NCBI GenBank assembly: GCA_003963455.1
Contig: RXJA01000136.1
Location: 1 to 33,467 of the forward strand
Reading direction: 5' to 3'
DNA length: 33,467 bases
Source of the DNA: Hyphomicrobiales bacterium
Lineage (GTDB): Bacteria; Pseudomonadota; Alphaproteobacteria; Rhizobiales; Rhizobiaceae
Each line of letters begins with the position of its first letter. Position 1 is the first letter of the stretch. Both the position numbers and the translations under genes were made by a program. The notes under the pieces are model-generated. The model worked only from the letters and a program-made list of their open reading frames with translations. It was not told the origin of the DNA and ran no database searches. Shown piece by piece: positions 14,665 to 22,101 of this stretch.

Positions 14665-16365
14665 GTGGCGGATAATTCTCAACAACTCTTAAATGATGTC
14701 CTGACCCAGCAGCGGCAAGAGCTCGCCCCCGCGTTATCTGATCAGGAGTATTTTGAAATATTCAGTGTGGAACAAGTACTGAAAAATTTTGATCTTTCCT
14801 ACGACGATGTGCAGGCGGGCATAGTTGATGGTGAGCATGATGGAGGAATCGACTCTGCTTATTCGTTCGTAAATGGCGAGCTTGCGTATGAGGACTTCGA
14901 TGTATCCCCCTTTAAGAAAGATGTCCGCATCGAACTTCATATCATTCAATCGAAGACATCTGGGGGCTTTAGTGAAACTCCTGTCAATCGCCTAATTTCA
15001 GTGACACGGCACCTGCTTAAACTTGACGCGGTGTATAGCGAGCTTCCACAGTATAATTCGGCGGTAAAGGCAGTTTTAGATAATTTTAGGCAAACGTACA
15101 GAAAGCTTGCCTCGAAATTTCCGACGCTGAAAATATATTACTATTATGCTTCGAAGAGCGCTGATACGGCTATTCATAGCAATCTCATGCTCAAGGCGGA
15201 AGAGCTGAAGGAAGTGGCTCGAGGGCTCTTTCCCGATGCTGAGGTCACTGTTGAGTTCCTCGGCGCGAGGCGCCTCCTCGAGTTGGCAAGGAGGCGGCCC
15301 AAGACAACGTACGACCTTCGTGTCAGCAAGAATCTTAGCGACATCGACAGCTACGTCGTGCTCAGTCCTCTTAGCGAGTATGCTCACTTTCTGAAGAATT
15401 CAGATGGAAAGATTCGAGCAGAGCTATTCGAGTCAAACGTTCGCGACTTCCAAGGTACGACCGAAGTTAACGCGGAAATAGTCAATACCCTCCAAAGCGA
15501 GAAGACCGTTGATTTCTGGTGGATGAATAATGGCGTCACGATCCTTGCGAGCAGAGCCACATTGAATGGCGATACGGTGACGATCGAGAATCCCCAAATC
15601 GTCAATGGGCTCCAGACATCAACGCAGATTGCACGGCACTTTCACGGCGATTCGAACGATAAACGAAGCGTAATGGTAAAGATAGTTGCGTCTGAGAACG
15701 AGGAGACAAGGGATAAGATAATAAAGGCAACAAACAATCAAAATCCAATGCAGCCGGCTACGCTAAGAGCCACTGACAAAGTGCAGAGAGATATTGAAGA
15801 GGCATTGAAATCAGCAGGTTTGTTTTATGACAGGCGTAAGAATTTTTATAAGAATGAAGGAAAGCCGGCGGACAAGATCATAAGCATCCCGCTCATGGCG
15901 CAAGCGGTGATGACTCTCATCCTAGGTCGACCCGACACTGCGCGAGCTCGTCCTTCTTCGTTGATCAAAGACGATGCAGTATATTCAGACGTCTTTTCAG
16001 AGAGTCGTCCTGTCGGTCTTTACACTAACGCTGCAGCGCTGATTCGGATTGTTGATCGCGTCCTTAGAAGTAGGTCTGAGATGAAGGCCAGGGACCGGTC
16101 CAACGTGCGGTTTTACGTATTATTCTGGCTGGCAGGTATGCTCACAAAGAAGCCCCATCCCCAGGCTGATGATATTGCCAAACTCGACGTAAAAACGATC
16201 AGCGATGGCGACGTCGAGGCTGCGACAGATGAGGTGTGGAAATTGTATGAAGCGCTAGGTGCAGGAGATCAAGTGGCAAAGGGTCCTGATCTCCGCAAGG
16301 CTACCATGGACGAACTGGCGAAGCAGATTCGCGAGTTTTTCAAGCAGAAAGCAAATCAGAAGTAG
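14665..16365 (+). CDS. AIPR-family (abortive phage infection) protein
   Basis: A 566-residue protein. The GTG at 14665 follows GGAGGG by 8 bases; an in-frame GTG at 14635 has no such site. The N-terminal part carries GEHDGGIDSAY (Asp63) followed by ELHIIQSKTSGGF (Gln95-Ser-Lys97), the D...QxK core of a PD-(D/E)XK nuclease fold seen in this family. The AIPR signature follows with VRDFQGTTEVNAEI (about 259), WWMNNGVTILA (about 286), PQIVNGLQTSTQI and KATNNQNPMQPATLRATDK. AIPR proteins are linked to phage resistance; cleavage of foreign or host nucleic acid is the likely mode, by inference. Its codons are visibly AT-richer than all neighbours (about 43% GC in one 60-base line counted), and no partner gene is adjacent. 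This suggests a laterally acquired single-gene defence cargo. Confidence 0.85.
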   Translation: MADNSQQLLNDVLTQQRQELAPALSDQEYFEIFSVEQVLKNFDLSYDDVQAGIVDGEHDGGIDSAYSFVNGELAYEDFDVSPFKKDVRIELHIIQSKTSGGFSETPVNRLISVTRHLLKLDAVYSELPQYNSAVKAVLDNFRQTYRKLASKFPTLKIYYYYASKSADTAIHSNLMLKAEELKEVARGLFPDAEVTVEFLGARRLLELARRRPKTTYDLRVSKNLSDIDSYVVLSPLSEYAHFLKNSDGKIRAELFESNVRDFQGTTEVNAEIVNTLQSEKTVDFWWMNNGVTILASRATLNGDTVTIENPQIVNGLQTSTQIARHFHGDSNDKRSVMVKIVASENEETRDKIIKATNNQNPMQPATLRATDKVQRDIEEALKSAGLFYDRRKNFYKNEGKPADKIISIPLMAQAVMTLILGRPDTARARPSSLIKDDAVYSDVFSESRPVGLYTNAAALIRIVDRVLRSRSEMKARDRSNVRFYVLFWLAGMLTKKPHPQADDIAKLDVKTISDGDVEAATDEVWKLYEALGAGDQVAKGPDLRKATMDELAKQIREFFKQKANQK

Positions 16366-16543
16366 CTAGCGAAGGCAGCCCTGGATCTCGTAAATTAGTT
16401 TGCACACAAATGTTTCGAGCCGCTCCGGCTTCGTGAAGCATTTCACCGTTCGCGCGCAATCCACCGGTTACAGACGCACCGCAAAAGCGGCGCAGGGTGA
16501 AGAGGCGTCACCGGTTTTCGGTCGCTGATTTATGGGGGTTTCC

Positions 16544-16702
16544 ATGTTCAAAAGTCTCAACCGAATCCGCGCGGCCTTCGCTGAGGCCGGCAAGCGCCGC
16601 CGCACGACGCGCGAGCTGAACGAACTGCCGCCGGAGATCCGCAAGGACATCGGCTGGCCGGGAGCCCCGAGCCAGCCGGACGAAATCCGCTTGCCGTTCT
16701 AA
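16544..16702 (+). CDS. DUF1127 small protein
   Basis: A 52-residue protein (MFKSLNRIRAAFAEAGKRRR ... ending DEIRLPF) with the DUF1127 core TRELNELPPEIRKDIGWPG, an arginine-rich helix pair ending in the conserved 'L.D.G' part. Small DUF1127 proteins are widespread in alphaproteobacteria, where they act in RNA turnover and in phosphate or stress adjustment in studied cases. A GGGGG site lies 7 bases before the ATG. It has its own spacer of about 180 bases upstream and convergent neighbour downstream, so it is probably a single-gene unit. Confidence 0.85.
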   Translation: MFKSLNRIRAAFAEAGKRRRTTRELNELPPEIRKDIGWPGAPSQPDEIRLPF

Positions 16703-16713
16703 AAGGGGATTCA

Positions 16714-17937
16714 CTACTGGGCGCAGTTCGGCGTCGCGGGCGCGCCGTTGAACCTGTCCTGTGTCCACGCGATCAACCCGGCCTCGAGCGGCGAGCCGCC
16801 GGCCACCAGCGAAAGATGGTCGCGGCCATCGAACTGCCGATAGTCGATCTCCTGTCCCGCTGAGCATCGCTTCGCGACATAGGCCTGCTGGATGCGGGCG
16901 GGGACCAGGTCGTCGTCGGCGCCTTGCGCGATCAGGACCGGGGCATTGATCGGGCCGCTGGGCATATTCTCGTCGAGCCTTGCGCCGAACGGGCCCGAGG
17001 CCGGATCCCGACGGAAGATGCCGCCCGGCAGCAGCACGCTCTCGGCGATCGAGAGCAGGGTGGCCCTGCCGCCGACGCATCGCCCCGCCATGTCGCGGGC
17101 GAGTATCGTCGACACGGCGCCGAGATAGTCGCCAGACCGGACATCGGGGTAGGCTTTGGCATAGGCCTCGGCAAGATACGCGGACACGATCTTGCCGAAC
17201 ATGGTGCCCTGCACGGCTCTGAACAGCGCGCGCAGGTCGGTTGCCGGCGCGAGCGCCGCCACCCCGGCCACGTTGACGTCCGGCGCATAGCCCATGGCGC
17301 GCATGCCGGCCCACAGCGCGCTATTGCCGCCCTGCGAATGCCCCCAGACCACGGTCTTGCCGTCGGCATTCAGGCCGGGCATCTGGCGCGCGGCGCGCGC
17401 CGAGTCGAGCACGGCTCGCGCGGCATCCTCACCGATCAGATAGGCATGGCCGCCGGAGGTGCCGAGGCCGACATAGTCGGTCGCGACATAGACCCAGCCC
17501 TGCTCGAGCAGGGCCTCGAGCGCCGGCACGTTGTCAAATGGATGTTTCAACACCGATGGCGCGCAGCCGGGTTCCATGCCGGTCGTGCCATGCGCCCAGA
17601 GGACTACCGGCCTGCCGGCGGCGCTCGAACCCATCGAGGCCATGACAATCCCGCTCGCGACCGCAGGCGTCTCGTCGGCGCGCGTCGTCGCATAGAGCAC
17701 CCGCCAGGCCCGAGCGCCTTGCGGAACGTCGCGGGTGAACGGCTCGCTGGCTATCAGAGTGCCAGGCGGCGGAATGGGGTCGCGGCGGCTGGTGTAAAAG
17801 CCATCCGGCACCGCCGGCCTGGCAAGATACCACAGCCCGGCAACCAGCACCGAGCCTGCCAGGACGATTGCCGCGATAGAGCGCGCAAGCGGCGCCAGCA
17901 GCCCACGTTTCTTCTTCGAACGCACGCTCTTGCTCAT
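16714..17937 (-). CDS. Secreted or membrane-anchored lipase-like alpha/beta hydrolase
   Basis: 407 residues from the ATG at 17937 (MSKSVRSKKKRG). A basic head and a hydrophobic helix (SIAAIVLAGSVLVAGLWYL, about residues 20-38) form a signal anchor. The catalytic domain has VVLWAHGTTGMEPGCAPS (oxyanion loop), VWGHSQGGNSALW (nucleophile Ser), IAQGADDDLVP (acid) and FDGRDHLSL (His). The TTGMEPGCAPS and GHSQGG pattern fits the secretory lipase (LIP) family of triacylglycerol or ester hydrolases. The ribosome site is weak (GAGGGGG 13-14 bases upstream). An in-frame start 38 codons earlier exists but would put a Ser/Pro-rich stretch before the signal. Ends convergent with the DUF1127 gene, 11 bases apart. 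Confidence 0.82.
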   Translation of the reverse strand: MSKSVRSKKKRGLLAPLARSIAAIVLAGSVLVAGLWYLARPAVPDGFYTSRRDPIPPPGTLIASEPFTRDVPQGARAWRVLYATTRADETPAVASGIVMASMGSSAAGRPVVLWAHGTTGMEPGCAPSVLKHPFDNVPALEALLEQGWVYVATDYVGLGTSGGHAYLIGEDAARAVLDSARAARQMPGLNADGKTVVWGHSQGGNSALWAGMRAMGYAPDVNVAGVAALAPATDLRALFRAVQGTMFGKIVSAYLAEAYAKAYPDVRSGDYLGAVSTILARDMAGRCVGGRATLLSIAESVLLPGGIFRRDPASGPFGARLDENMPSGPINAPVLIAQGADDDLVPARIQQAYVAKRCSAGQEIDYRQFDGRDHLSLVAGGSPLEAGLIAWTQDRFNGAPATPNCAQ

Positions 17938-18109
17938 TGCCGGTGACCAGCCCCCTCGGTCGATTGTGACATGGGGAGGCCAGCTTGCGCCAGCGAAAGA
18001 GCGTGAGCCGGACGGCCAGCCGGCGCTTGCAGCCGGCTGACGGGTCGACATCTTCGGCGCGATTGGCCGGCCGCATCTCGCTGCCCGGCCATCGTCCAGT
18101 GACGCTCAG

Positions 18110-18406
18110 TCAGCCAATTTCGGCGACGACTGTCCCCGATACCGGATCCGTCACGCCGAGATCTCCGCCGAGGTCCTCGAGCATGTCGCGGAACGTATCG
18201 AGGATGCCGATCATCATCGGCCTCGCCGCGGCGAGGCTGTCCATGTCCTTCCATTCGCCCACCATGCAGAAGGTGCGCTCGCCCGTCTTGATCAGGGCGC
18301 CCTTGCGAAAACCCTTGGCGTTCAGCGAGACCTTCTCATGCGCGTCGACGAAGGCCTTTTCCTTGCCCGGCTTGGTGCGAAAGCGCACTACGTTGTAAGC
18401 GGTCAT
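18110..18406 (-). CDS. ABM-like dimeric alpha/beta-barrel protein
   Basis: 98 residues, beginning MTAYNVVRFRTKPGKEKAFVD. The pattern 'v.f..kpG.e..F...h' with later GERTFCMVGEWKDMDSLAAA fits the antibiotic-biosynthesis-monooxygenase-like ferredoxin fold that makes homodimers. Catalysis is not assured; many such proteins are stress-related or of unknown role. GGGAGG lies 5 bases before the ATG. It follows the GYD-domain gene by 22 bases on the same strand, and both have the same fold type, so they are probably one operon. Confidence 0.72.
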   Translation of the reverse strand: MTAYNVVRFRTKPGKEKAFVDAHEKVSLNAKGFRKGALIKTGERTFCMVGEWKDMDSLAAARPMMIGILDTFRDMLEDLGGDLGVTDPVSGTVVAEIG

Positions 18407-18428
18407 GGCGTCCTCCCATCGGTTGAGG

Positions 18429-18743
18429 TCAGCCGGCCGGCTTGTAGGCGCCGGCGGCTTTCTTGGCGGCCGCGATCACCGCCTTCATGTCGAGTTCCTC
18501 GAGAATGACGAGGTCGCTCACCGAACCGCTTGCCCGCACGGCAAGGGTCAGGCCCATCCCGGCGTTCTGGTCAGGCACCTCGCCGTTGACGACGACGTCG
18601 TACATACCGCGCGTGAACATCAGGCTGTTCATCTTGCCGCCGACGCTTTCGAAAAGCGTCCGGATCGCGGCCTCCCGGTCCGAGCCCTGCATCAATCCCT
18701 TGGCGGCGTGGGGTTCGTAACTCGCCAATACGGTGACCTTCAT
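18429..18743 (-). CDS. GYD-domain protein
   Basis: 104 residues starting MKVTVLASYEPHAAKGLMQG. The family features are 'vl.sYt..g..gl' at the start, SVGGKMNSLMFTRGMYDVVV in place of the namesake Gly-Tyr-Asp (here GMYDVVV), and the closing helix. GYD proteins are small ferredoxin-like-fold proteins of unknown function. GGAGG lies 8 bases before the ATG at 18743. First gene of a probable two-gene minus-strand unit with the ABM-like gene. Confidence 0.85.
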   Translation of the reverse strand: MKVTVLASYEPHAAKGLMQGSDREAAIRTLFESVGGKMNSLMFTRGMYDVVVNGEVPDQNAGMGLTLAVRASGSVSDLVILEELDMKAVIAAAKKAAGAYKPAG

Positions 18744-18959
18744 GGGAATCTCCTCCAAATATCATTGTCCCGGGCTGCTCGATCGTTTGAGCGGCGCACC
18801 GGGTTGCTCGTTCTTCACTGACATTTGACGTGGCCTGCGGATCGCCTGGGCAGCCATGGCCAATAGCGATTCACAACCGGAGCAACGCTTCGGCTCAAGT
18901 AATATGCGCCATTTCTAATATAACGACAATCCCGCCTTCTTCGCGCGGAACCGCATGCG

Positions 18960-19700
18960 TTACCCCAGCAGCCACCACAGCGCGCCGGCCGCCAGCACGA
19001 TCGCCGCCGCGACGCCCGCCAGCATCACATAGGAGCCGATGATCATCTCGCGGATGATCTTCTTGATGCTGGCGCGGTCGTTGAGGTTGGGGAAGGGCTC
19101 GTTGGGCAGCGGGACTCCGAGGAAATCGCAGAGCGGGGCCCAGCCGTCGGTCACCTTGAAGACCAGAAGCCTTTCGGGCGACACCGCCGCTTTCACTTCT
19201 TCGACATAGGAATTGTAGCGCGCCACCGCTTTGTCGCGGTCGTTCATCACGCCCTTGAGCGTGCGGCTCCAGACAAGCTTGCGCGACATGTCGCCGAACT
19301 TGCGGCCGAACGGCGTCAGCCATTCCAGCACCTTGAACTGCCAGACATTCTCGGTGAAGTAGATCGTGTCGATGGTGCTGTCGTACCAGGCCTCGGCGCC
19401 GCGCGGGTGCAGCGTCAGAAGCACCTTGGCGTTGGGGTAGGCGGCCATCAGCTCGCGCCAGACGCAGCAGCCCGGATTGTCGACAGTGGCCTTGTAGTTG
19501 GCGAACACTTGGGCCCAGTCGTGCTGGCTGCCGGGCGGACTGTTCGCCACCTTGCGCCAGAAGTCCAGATGACCCTGGTTGGCCTTGTTGATGATGACTT
19601 CCTGCATGTGGTAGCTCGGAAAGCCGAGCCTGTTCAGCGCGGCGAAAGTCGACCACGTACCGGTGCGGCCGAAACCGGCCCCGATGATCTCGAGCGTCAT
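18960..19700 (-). CDS. Sulfotransferase-family protein with C-terminal membrane helix
   Basis: 246 residues. The PAPS 5'-phosphosulfate loop is IIGAGFGRTGTWS at the N-terminus. DTIYFTENVWQ and NDRDKAVARYNSYVEEVK follow, and LLVFKVTDGWAPLCDFLGVP matches the family's 'LL.f...dGW.pLc.FLg.p' of the Sulfotransfer_4 type. The last ~25 residues (VMLAGVAAAIVLAAGALWWLL) form a single membrane helix, so the enzyme is tail-anchored with the catalytic domain in the cytoplasm, where PAPS is. Acceptor unknown. GGGGGAA lies 5 bases before the ATG. Confidence 0.87.
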   Translation of the reverse strand: MTLEIIGAGFGRTGTWSTFAALNRLGFPSYHMQEVIINKANQGHLDFWRKVANSPPGSQHDWAQVFANYKATVDNPGCCVWRELMAAYPNAKVLLTLHPRGAEAWYDSTIDTIYFTENVWQFKVLEWLTPFGRKFGDMSRKLVWSRTLKGVMNDRDKAVARYNSYVEEVKAAVSPERLLVFKVTDGWAPLCDFLGVPLPNEPFPNLNDRASIKKIIREMIIGSYVMLAGVAAAIVLAAGALWWLLG

Positions 19701-19824
19701 GTGCGTTCCCCCGCGGCCGGATTGGTTTTCTCTCGATGACAGGCTTCTACGCTGCTATCGTGCGCCGGGACGTCTCATGCCGCAATGCTTTCCCATTAGC
19801 ATCCGCGCAAATATGTAGGCCAGC

Positions 19825-19868
19825 GCATGTCGCCCAAAAGTGCGAGGCGGGTTTGGGAAACGACGTGC
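19825..19868. repeat. Rhizobial GCATGTC palindrome, copy 3
   Basis: GCATGTCG (19825-19832) and CGACGTGC (19861-19868) pair with one G-T wobble. The inner CCCAAAA / TTTGGG arms pair as in copies 1 and 2. It lies in the spacer between the divergent sulfotransferase and aminotransferase genes. Confidence 0.75.
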
Positions 19869-19944
19869 GTCAGATGGAATAATGTCGCCGGAACGATGCG
19901 CCATGACCGTTTTGGGTATTCACGCGGAAGGCGTGGCCTGATAA

Positions 19945-19965
19945 TAGGTCAACCAAGCTGACCTA
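19945..19965. promoter_or_regulatory. Operator-like palindrome upstream of the aminotransferase
   Basis: TAGGTCA-N7-TGACCTA, a perfect 21-base dyad (arms 19945-19951 and 19959-19965), ends 26 bases before the aminotransferase TTG. Position and symmetry suit binding of a dimeric regulator (e.g. GntR or Lrp type). No regulator gene is adjacent. Confidence 0.6.
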
Positions 19966-19991
19966 AATAAATGCACTGCGGGAGGTGCGCC

Positions 19992-21200
19992 TTGACCCTG
20001 TTGAACCTTCTGGCCTCGCGCTCGTCGCGCATGAAGGCCTCGGAAATCCGCGAGCTGCTGAAGCTGCTCGACCAGCCCGACATTATCTCCTTTGCCGGCG
20101 GCATCCCCGACCCGTCGCTGTTTCCCGCGCAGGCCATCGGCGATGCCTATCAGGCGGTGCTGGGCGGCAAGGAGGCCGGCGCCGCGTTGCAGTACCAGGT
20201 CAGCGAAGGGTACCTGCCGCTGCGCAAATGGCTGGCGGAGTATATGGGCAAGCTCGGCGTTGCGTGCGACGAGGGCAACATCTTCATCACCTCGGGTTCG
20301 CAGCAGGCGCTCGACTATCTCGGCAAGCTGTTCCTGTCGCCCGGCGACACGGCTTTGGTCACCTGGCCGACCTATCTCGGCGCGCTGCAGGCCTTCAACG
20401 CCTATGAGCCGCGCTATGACCGGCTCAACACCGAAGGCGGCAACATGACGCCGGAGGCTTACCGCGCCGCGGCCGCGGCGAATGGGGGCAAGGTGAAATT
20501 CGCCTATCTGGTGCCGGATTTCGCCAACCCGACCGGCAACACGCTGGGCGTCAAGCAGCGCGAGGCGGTGCTCGATCTCGCGGGCGAGCTCGACATCGCC
20601 GTCATTGAGGACGCCGCCTATCGCGCGCTGCGCTATGACGGGGTGGGCGTGCCGCCGATCCTGGCGCTCGACTGCGCCCGCTCCGGCGGCATCGATCATG
20701 CGCGCACGCTCTATTGCGGCTCCTTCTCGAAGATCCTGTCGCCCGGCATGCGCGTCGGCTGGGTCTGCGCGCCGCGCCATGTCGTGGAAAAGCTGGTGCT
20801 GATGAAGCAGGCCTCCGACCTGCACAGCCCCTCGATCAACCAGATGGTCATGCACCGCGTCGCCGACACGATTTTCGACGCCCAGGTGGAAAAGCTGATC
20901 GGCGCCTACCGCAACCGGCGCGACGCGCTGCTCGGCGCGCTCGAAGCCAACATGCCGCAAGGCATTTCCTGGAGCCGCCCGGAGGGCGGCATGTTCGTCT
21001 GGCTGACGCTGCCGGAAGGCGCGGATGCCACGGAACTCCTGGCGCGTTCGGTGAAAGAGGCGCGCGTCGCCTTCGTGCCGGGCAACGCCTTTTATGCCGA
21101 CGGCACCGGCCGCAACACGCTGCGCATGTCCTTCACGCTTGCCGACGACCGCGCGGTGAACGAAGGCGTGCCGAGGCTGGCGAAGCTGCTGCGGGGCTGA
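19992..21200 (+). CDS. PLP-dependent aminotransferase (class I/II, MocR/LysN-like)
   Basis: 402 residues from TTG 19992, chosen because GGGAGG lies 7 bases upstream and the family head LLASRSSRMKASEIRELLKL then follows; an ATG at 19971 adds 7 odd residues. It resembles the 2-aminoadipate / aromatic aminotransferase group related to MocR C-terminal domains. Motifs: PDIISFAGGIPDPSLFP, ITSGSQQALDYLGKLF, VPDFANPTGNTLG, VIEDAAYRALRY (Asp for the pyridine N), and YCGSFSKILSPGMRVGW with the PLP-binding Lys at about residue 247, plus MRMSFT near the end for the carboxylate-binding Arg. The amino donor cannot be told. A perfect palindrome upstream suggests regulation. Confidence 0.9.
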   Translation: MTLLNLLASRSSRMKASEIRELLKLLDQPDIISFAGGIPDPSLFPAQAIGDAYQAVLGGKEAGAALQYQVSEGYLPLRKWLAEYMGKLGVACDEGNIFITSGSQQALDYLGKLFLSPGDTALVTWPTYLGALQAFNAYEPRYDRLNTEGGNMTPEAYRAAAAANGGKVKFAYLVPDFANPTGNTLGVKQREAVLDLAGELDIAVIEDAAYRALRYDGVGVPPILALDCARSGGIDHARTLYCGSFSKILSPGMRVGWVCAPRHVVEKLVLMKQASDLHSPSINQMVMHRVADTIFDAQVEKLIGAYRNRRDALLGALEANMPQGISWSRPEGGMFVWLTLPEGADATELLARSVKEARVAFVPGNAFYADGTGRNTLRMSFTLADDRAVNEGVPRLAKLLRG

Positions 21201-21256
21201 TCTCTCCCTCGGAGGGGCAGATCGATGGCTGCTTTGCCGGCTATCACCTTGTTCTC

Positions 21257-21290
21257 GCGCAGGCGTGATTGGTAGTGCGCAGGCGTGATT
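21257..21290 (+). repeat. Tandem direct repeat GCGCAGGCGTGATT
   Basis: GCGCAGGCGTGATT occurs at 21257-21270 and again at 21277-21290, a 20-base period, just before the structured region. It may be a promoter-proximal binding site or a chance duplication. Confidence 0.5.
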
Positions 21291-21295
21291 ATCGG

Positions 21296-21417
21296 CGAGG
21301 CCGTTCCTCGGCTAAGGTCGCGGCCGATCCAACACCCCCTGGATCGACAGGCCGTAAAGTCCCACCTTCACGGTCCAACGAAAGAGCTCCGACGGCCTCC
21401 ACCGGCGGGGCTTTTTT
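21296..21417 (+). ncRNA. Candidate small RNA or leader with three hairpins and a terminator
   Basis: Three stems follow each other on the plus strand. First: CGAGG-CCGTT-CCTCG (21296-21310). Second: CGGCC (21321-21325) with GGCCG (21350-21354), enclosing GATCCA / TGGATC. Third: AGCTCCGACGG-CCTCCA-CCGGCGGGGCT (21385-21412), one mismatch and one wobble, followed at once by a T-run (TTTTTT) as in intrinsic terminators. The terminator loop exposes CCTCC, complementary to a GGAGG ribosome site. It lies alone between the aminotransferase and the YbhB-type gene, whose start is 89 bases beyond. It may be a trans-acting RNA or a transcribed leader. Not matched to a known family by me. Confidence 0.5.
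21385..21417 (+). terminator. Intrinsic terminator of the candidate RNA
   Basis: An 11-bp GC-rich stem with a 6-base loop (CCTCCA) and six T residues (21412-21417). It is the best classical terminator in the window. It would also end aminotransferase read-through. Confidence 0.7.
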
Positions 21418-21505
21418 GTTGCCGCGACGACGCCCGGCGGCTGCCCTTTTTCGGGCCGCTTTTGGTTTAAACTCTTTCTCATCTTGGACAGAAGGGAGCA
21501 TTGCC

Positions 21506-22051
21506 ATGATCTTGCGCCTTGGCTTCACCATGCTTGCTTTCGCCGCCTTTGCCACCCAGGCATCCGCCTTCGAAATCTCCAGCCCGTCGGTTTCCAACGG
21601 CAAGTGGGACGCAAAATATCTCGGCGACAGGCCCGGCTGCGGCGGCAAGAGCGTCTCGATCGCGCTTGCCTGGAAGGATCCGCCGGCCGGCACCAGGAGC
21701 TACGCGCTCACCATGTTCGACACCGACGCCAATGGCGGCAAGGGTTTCTGGCACTGGCTTGCCTGGAACATCCCGGCCAGCGCCAAGGGCCTCGGCGAAG
21801 GCGCCGGCGCGCAGGGTGGCAAGCACATGCCCAAGGGTTCGGTTCTGGGCAAGGGCGGCGTCGGCCGCGCCGGCTATTTCGGCCCATGTCCGCCGCCCGG
21901 CAGCGGCCAGCATCACTATGTCTTCACGCTCTACGCGCTGGGCGAGAAGACGCTTCGCGCGCCGGACAATCCGCTGCCGGACATGGTCTCGGTCGCGGCC
22001 AAGAGCTCCGAGCTCGGCGAGGCGACCGTGACTTATACTTATGGGAGATAG
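21506..22051 (+). CDS. YbhB/YbcL-type (PEBP) periplasmic protein
   Basis: 181 residues with a signal peptide (MILRLGFTMLAFAAFATQASA, cut before FEI). The PEBP / Raf-kinase-inhibitor-like fold is shown by SIALAWKDPPAGTRSYALTM, FDTDANGGKGFWHWLAWNIP (the family's 'D.DAp....HW...nIp') and GYFGPCPPPGSGQHHYVFTLYAL (the 'Y.GPcPP.g..H.Y.f.lyAL' signature). Bacterial members bind small anions or phospholipid-like ligands; function is unproven. GAAGGGAGC lies about 8 bases before the ATG. It stands alone, preceded by the candidate RNA and followed by a palindrome. Confidence 0.92.
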   Translation: MILRLGFTMLAFAAFATQASAFEISSPSVSNGKWDAKYLGDRPGCGGKSVSIALAWKDPPAGTRSYALTMFDTDANGGKGFWHWLAWNIPASAKGLGEGAGAQGGKHMPKGSVLGKGGVGRAGYFGPCPPPGSGQHHYVFTLYALGEKTLRAPDNPLPDMVSVAAKSSELGEATVTYTYGR

Positions 22052-22070
22052 CGGGGCGCTCGAACTGCCA

Positions 22071-22093
22071 ATCTCCCCCACGAGGGGGGAGAT
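22071..22093. repeat. ATCTCCCCC palindrome
   Basis: ATCTCCCCC (22071-22079) and GGGGGAGAT (22085-22093) are perfect 9-bp arms with a 5-base loop, placed between two convergent genes. A probable shared end for both transcripts. Confidence 0.75.
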
Positions 22094-22101
22094 CAGCTAA
22101 A

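Noticed and set aside
19889..19915. GGAAC ... GTT as an EcfG general-stress promoter before the aminotransferase
   Set aside because: The spacing between boxes is about 14 bases, shorter than the usual 16-17, so it was not called.
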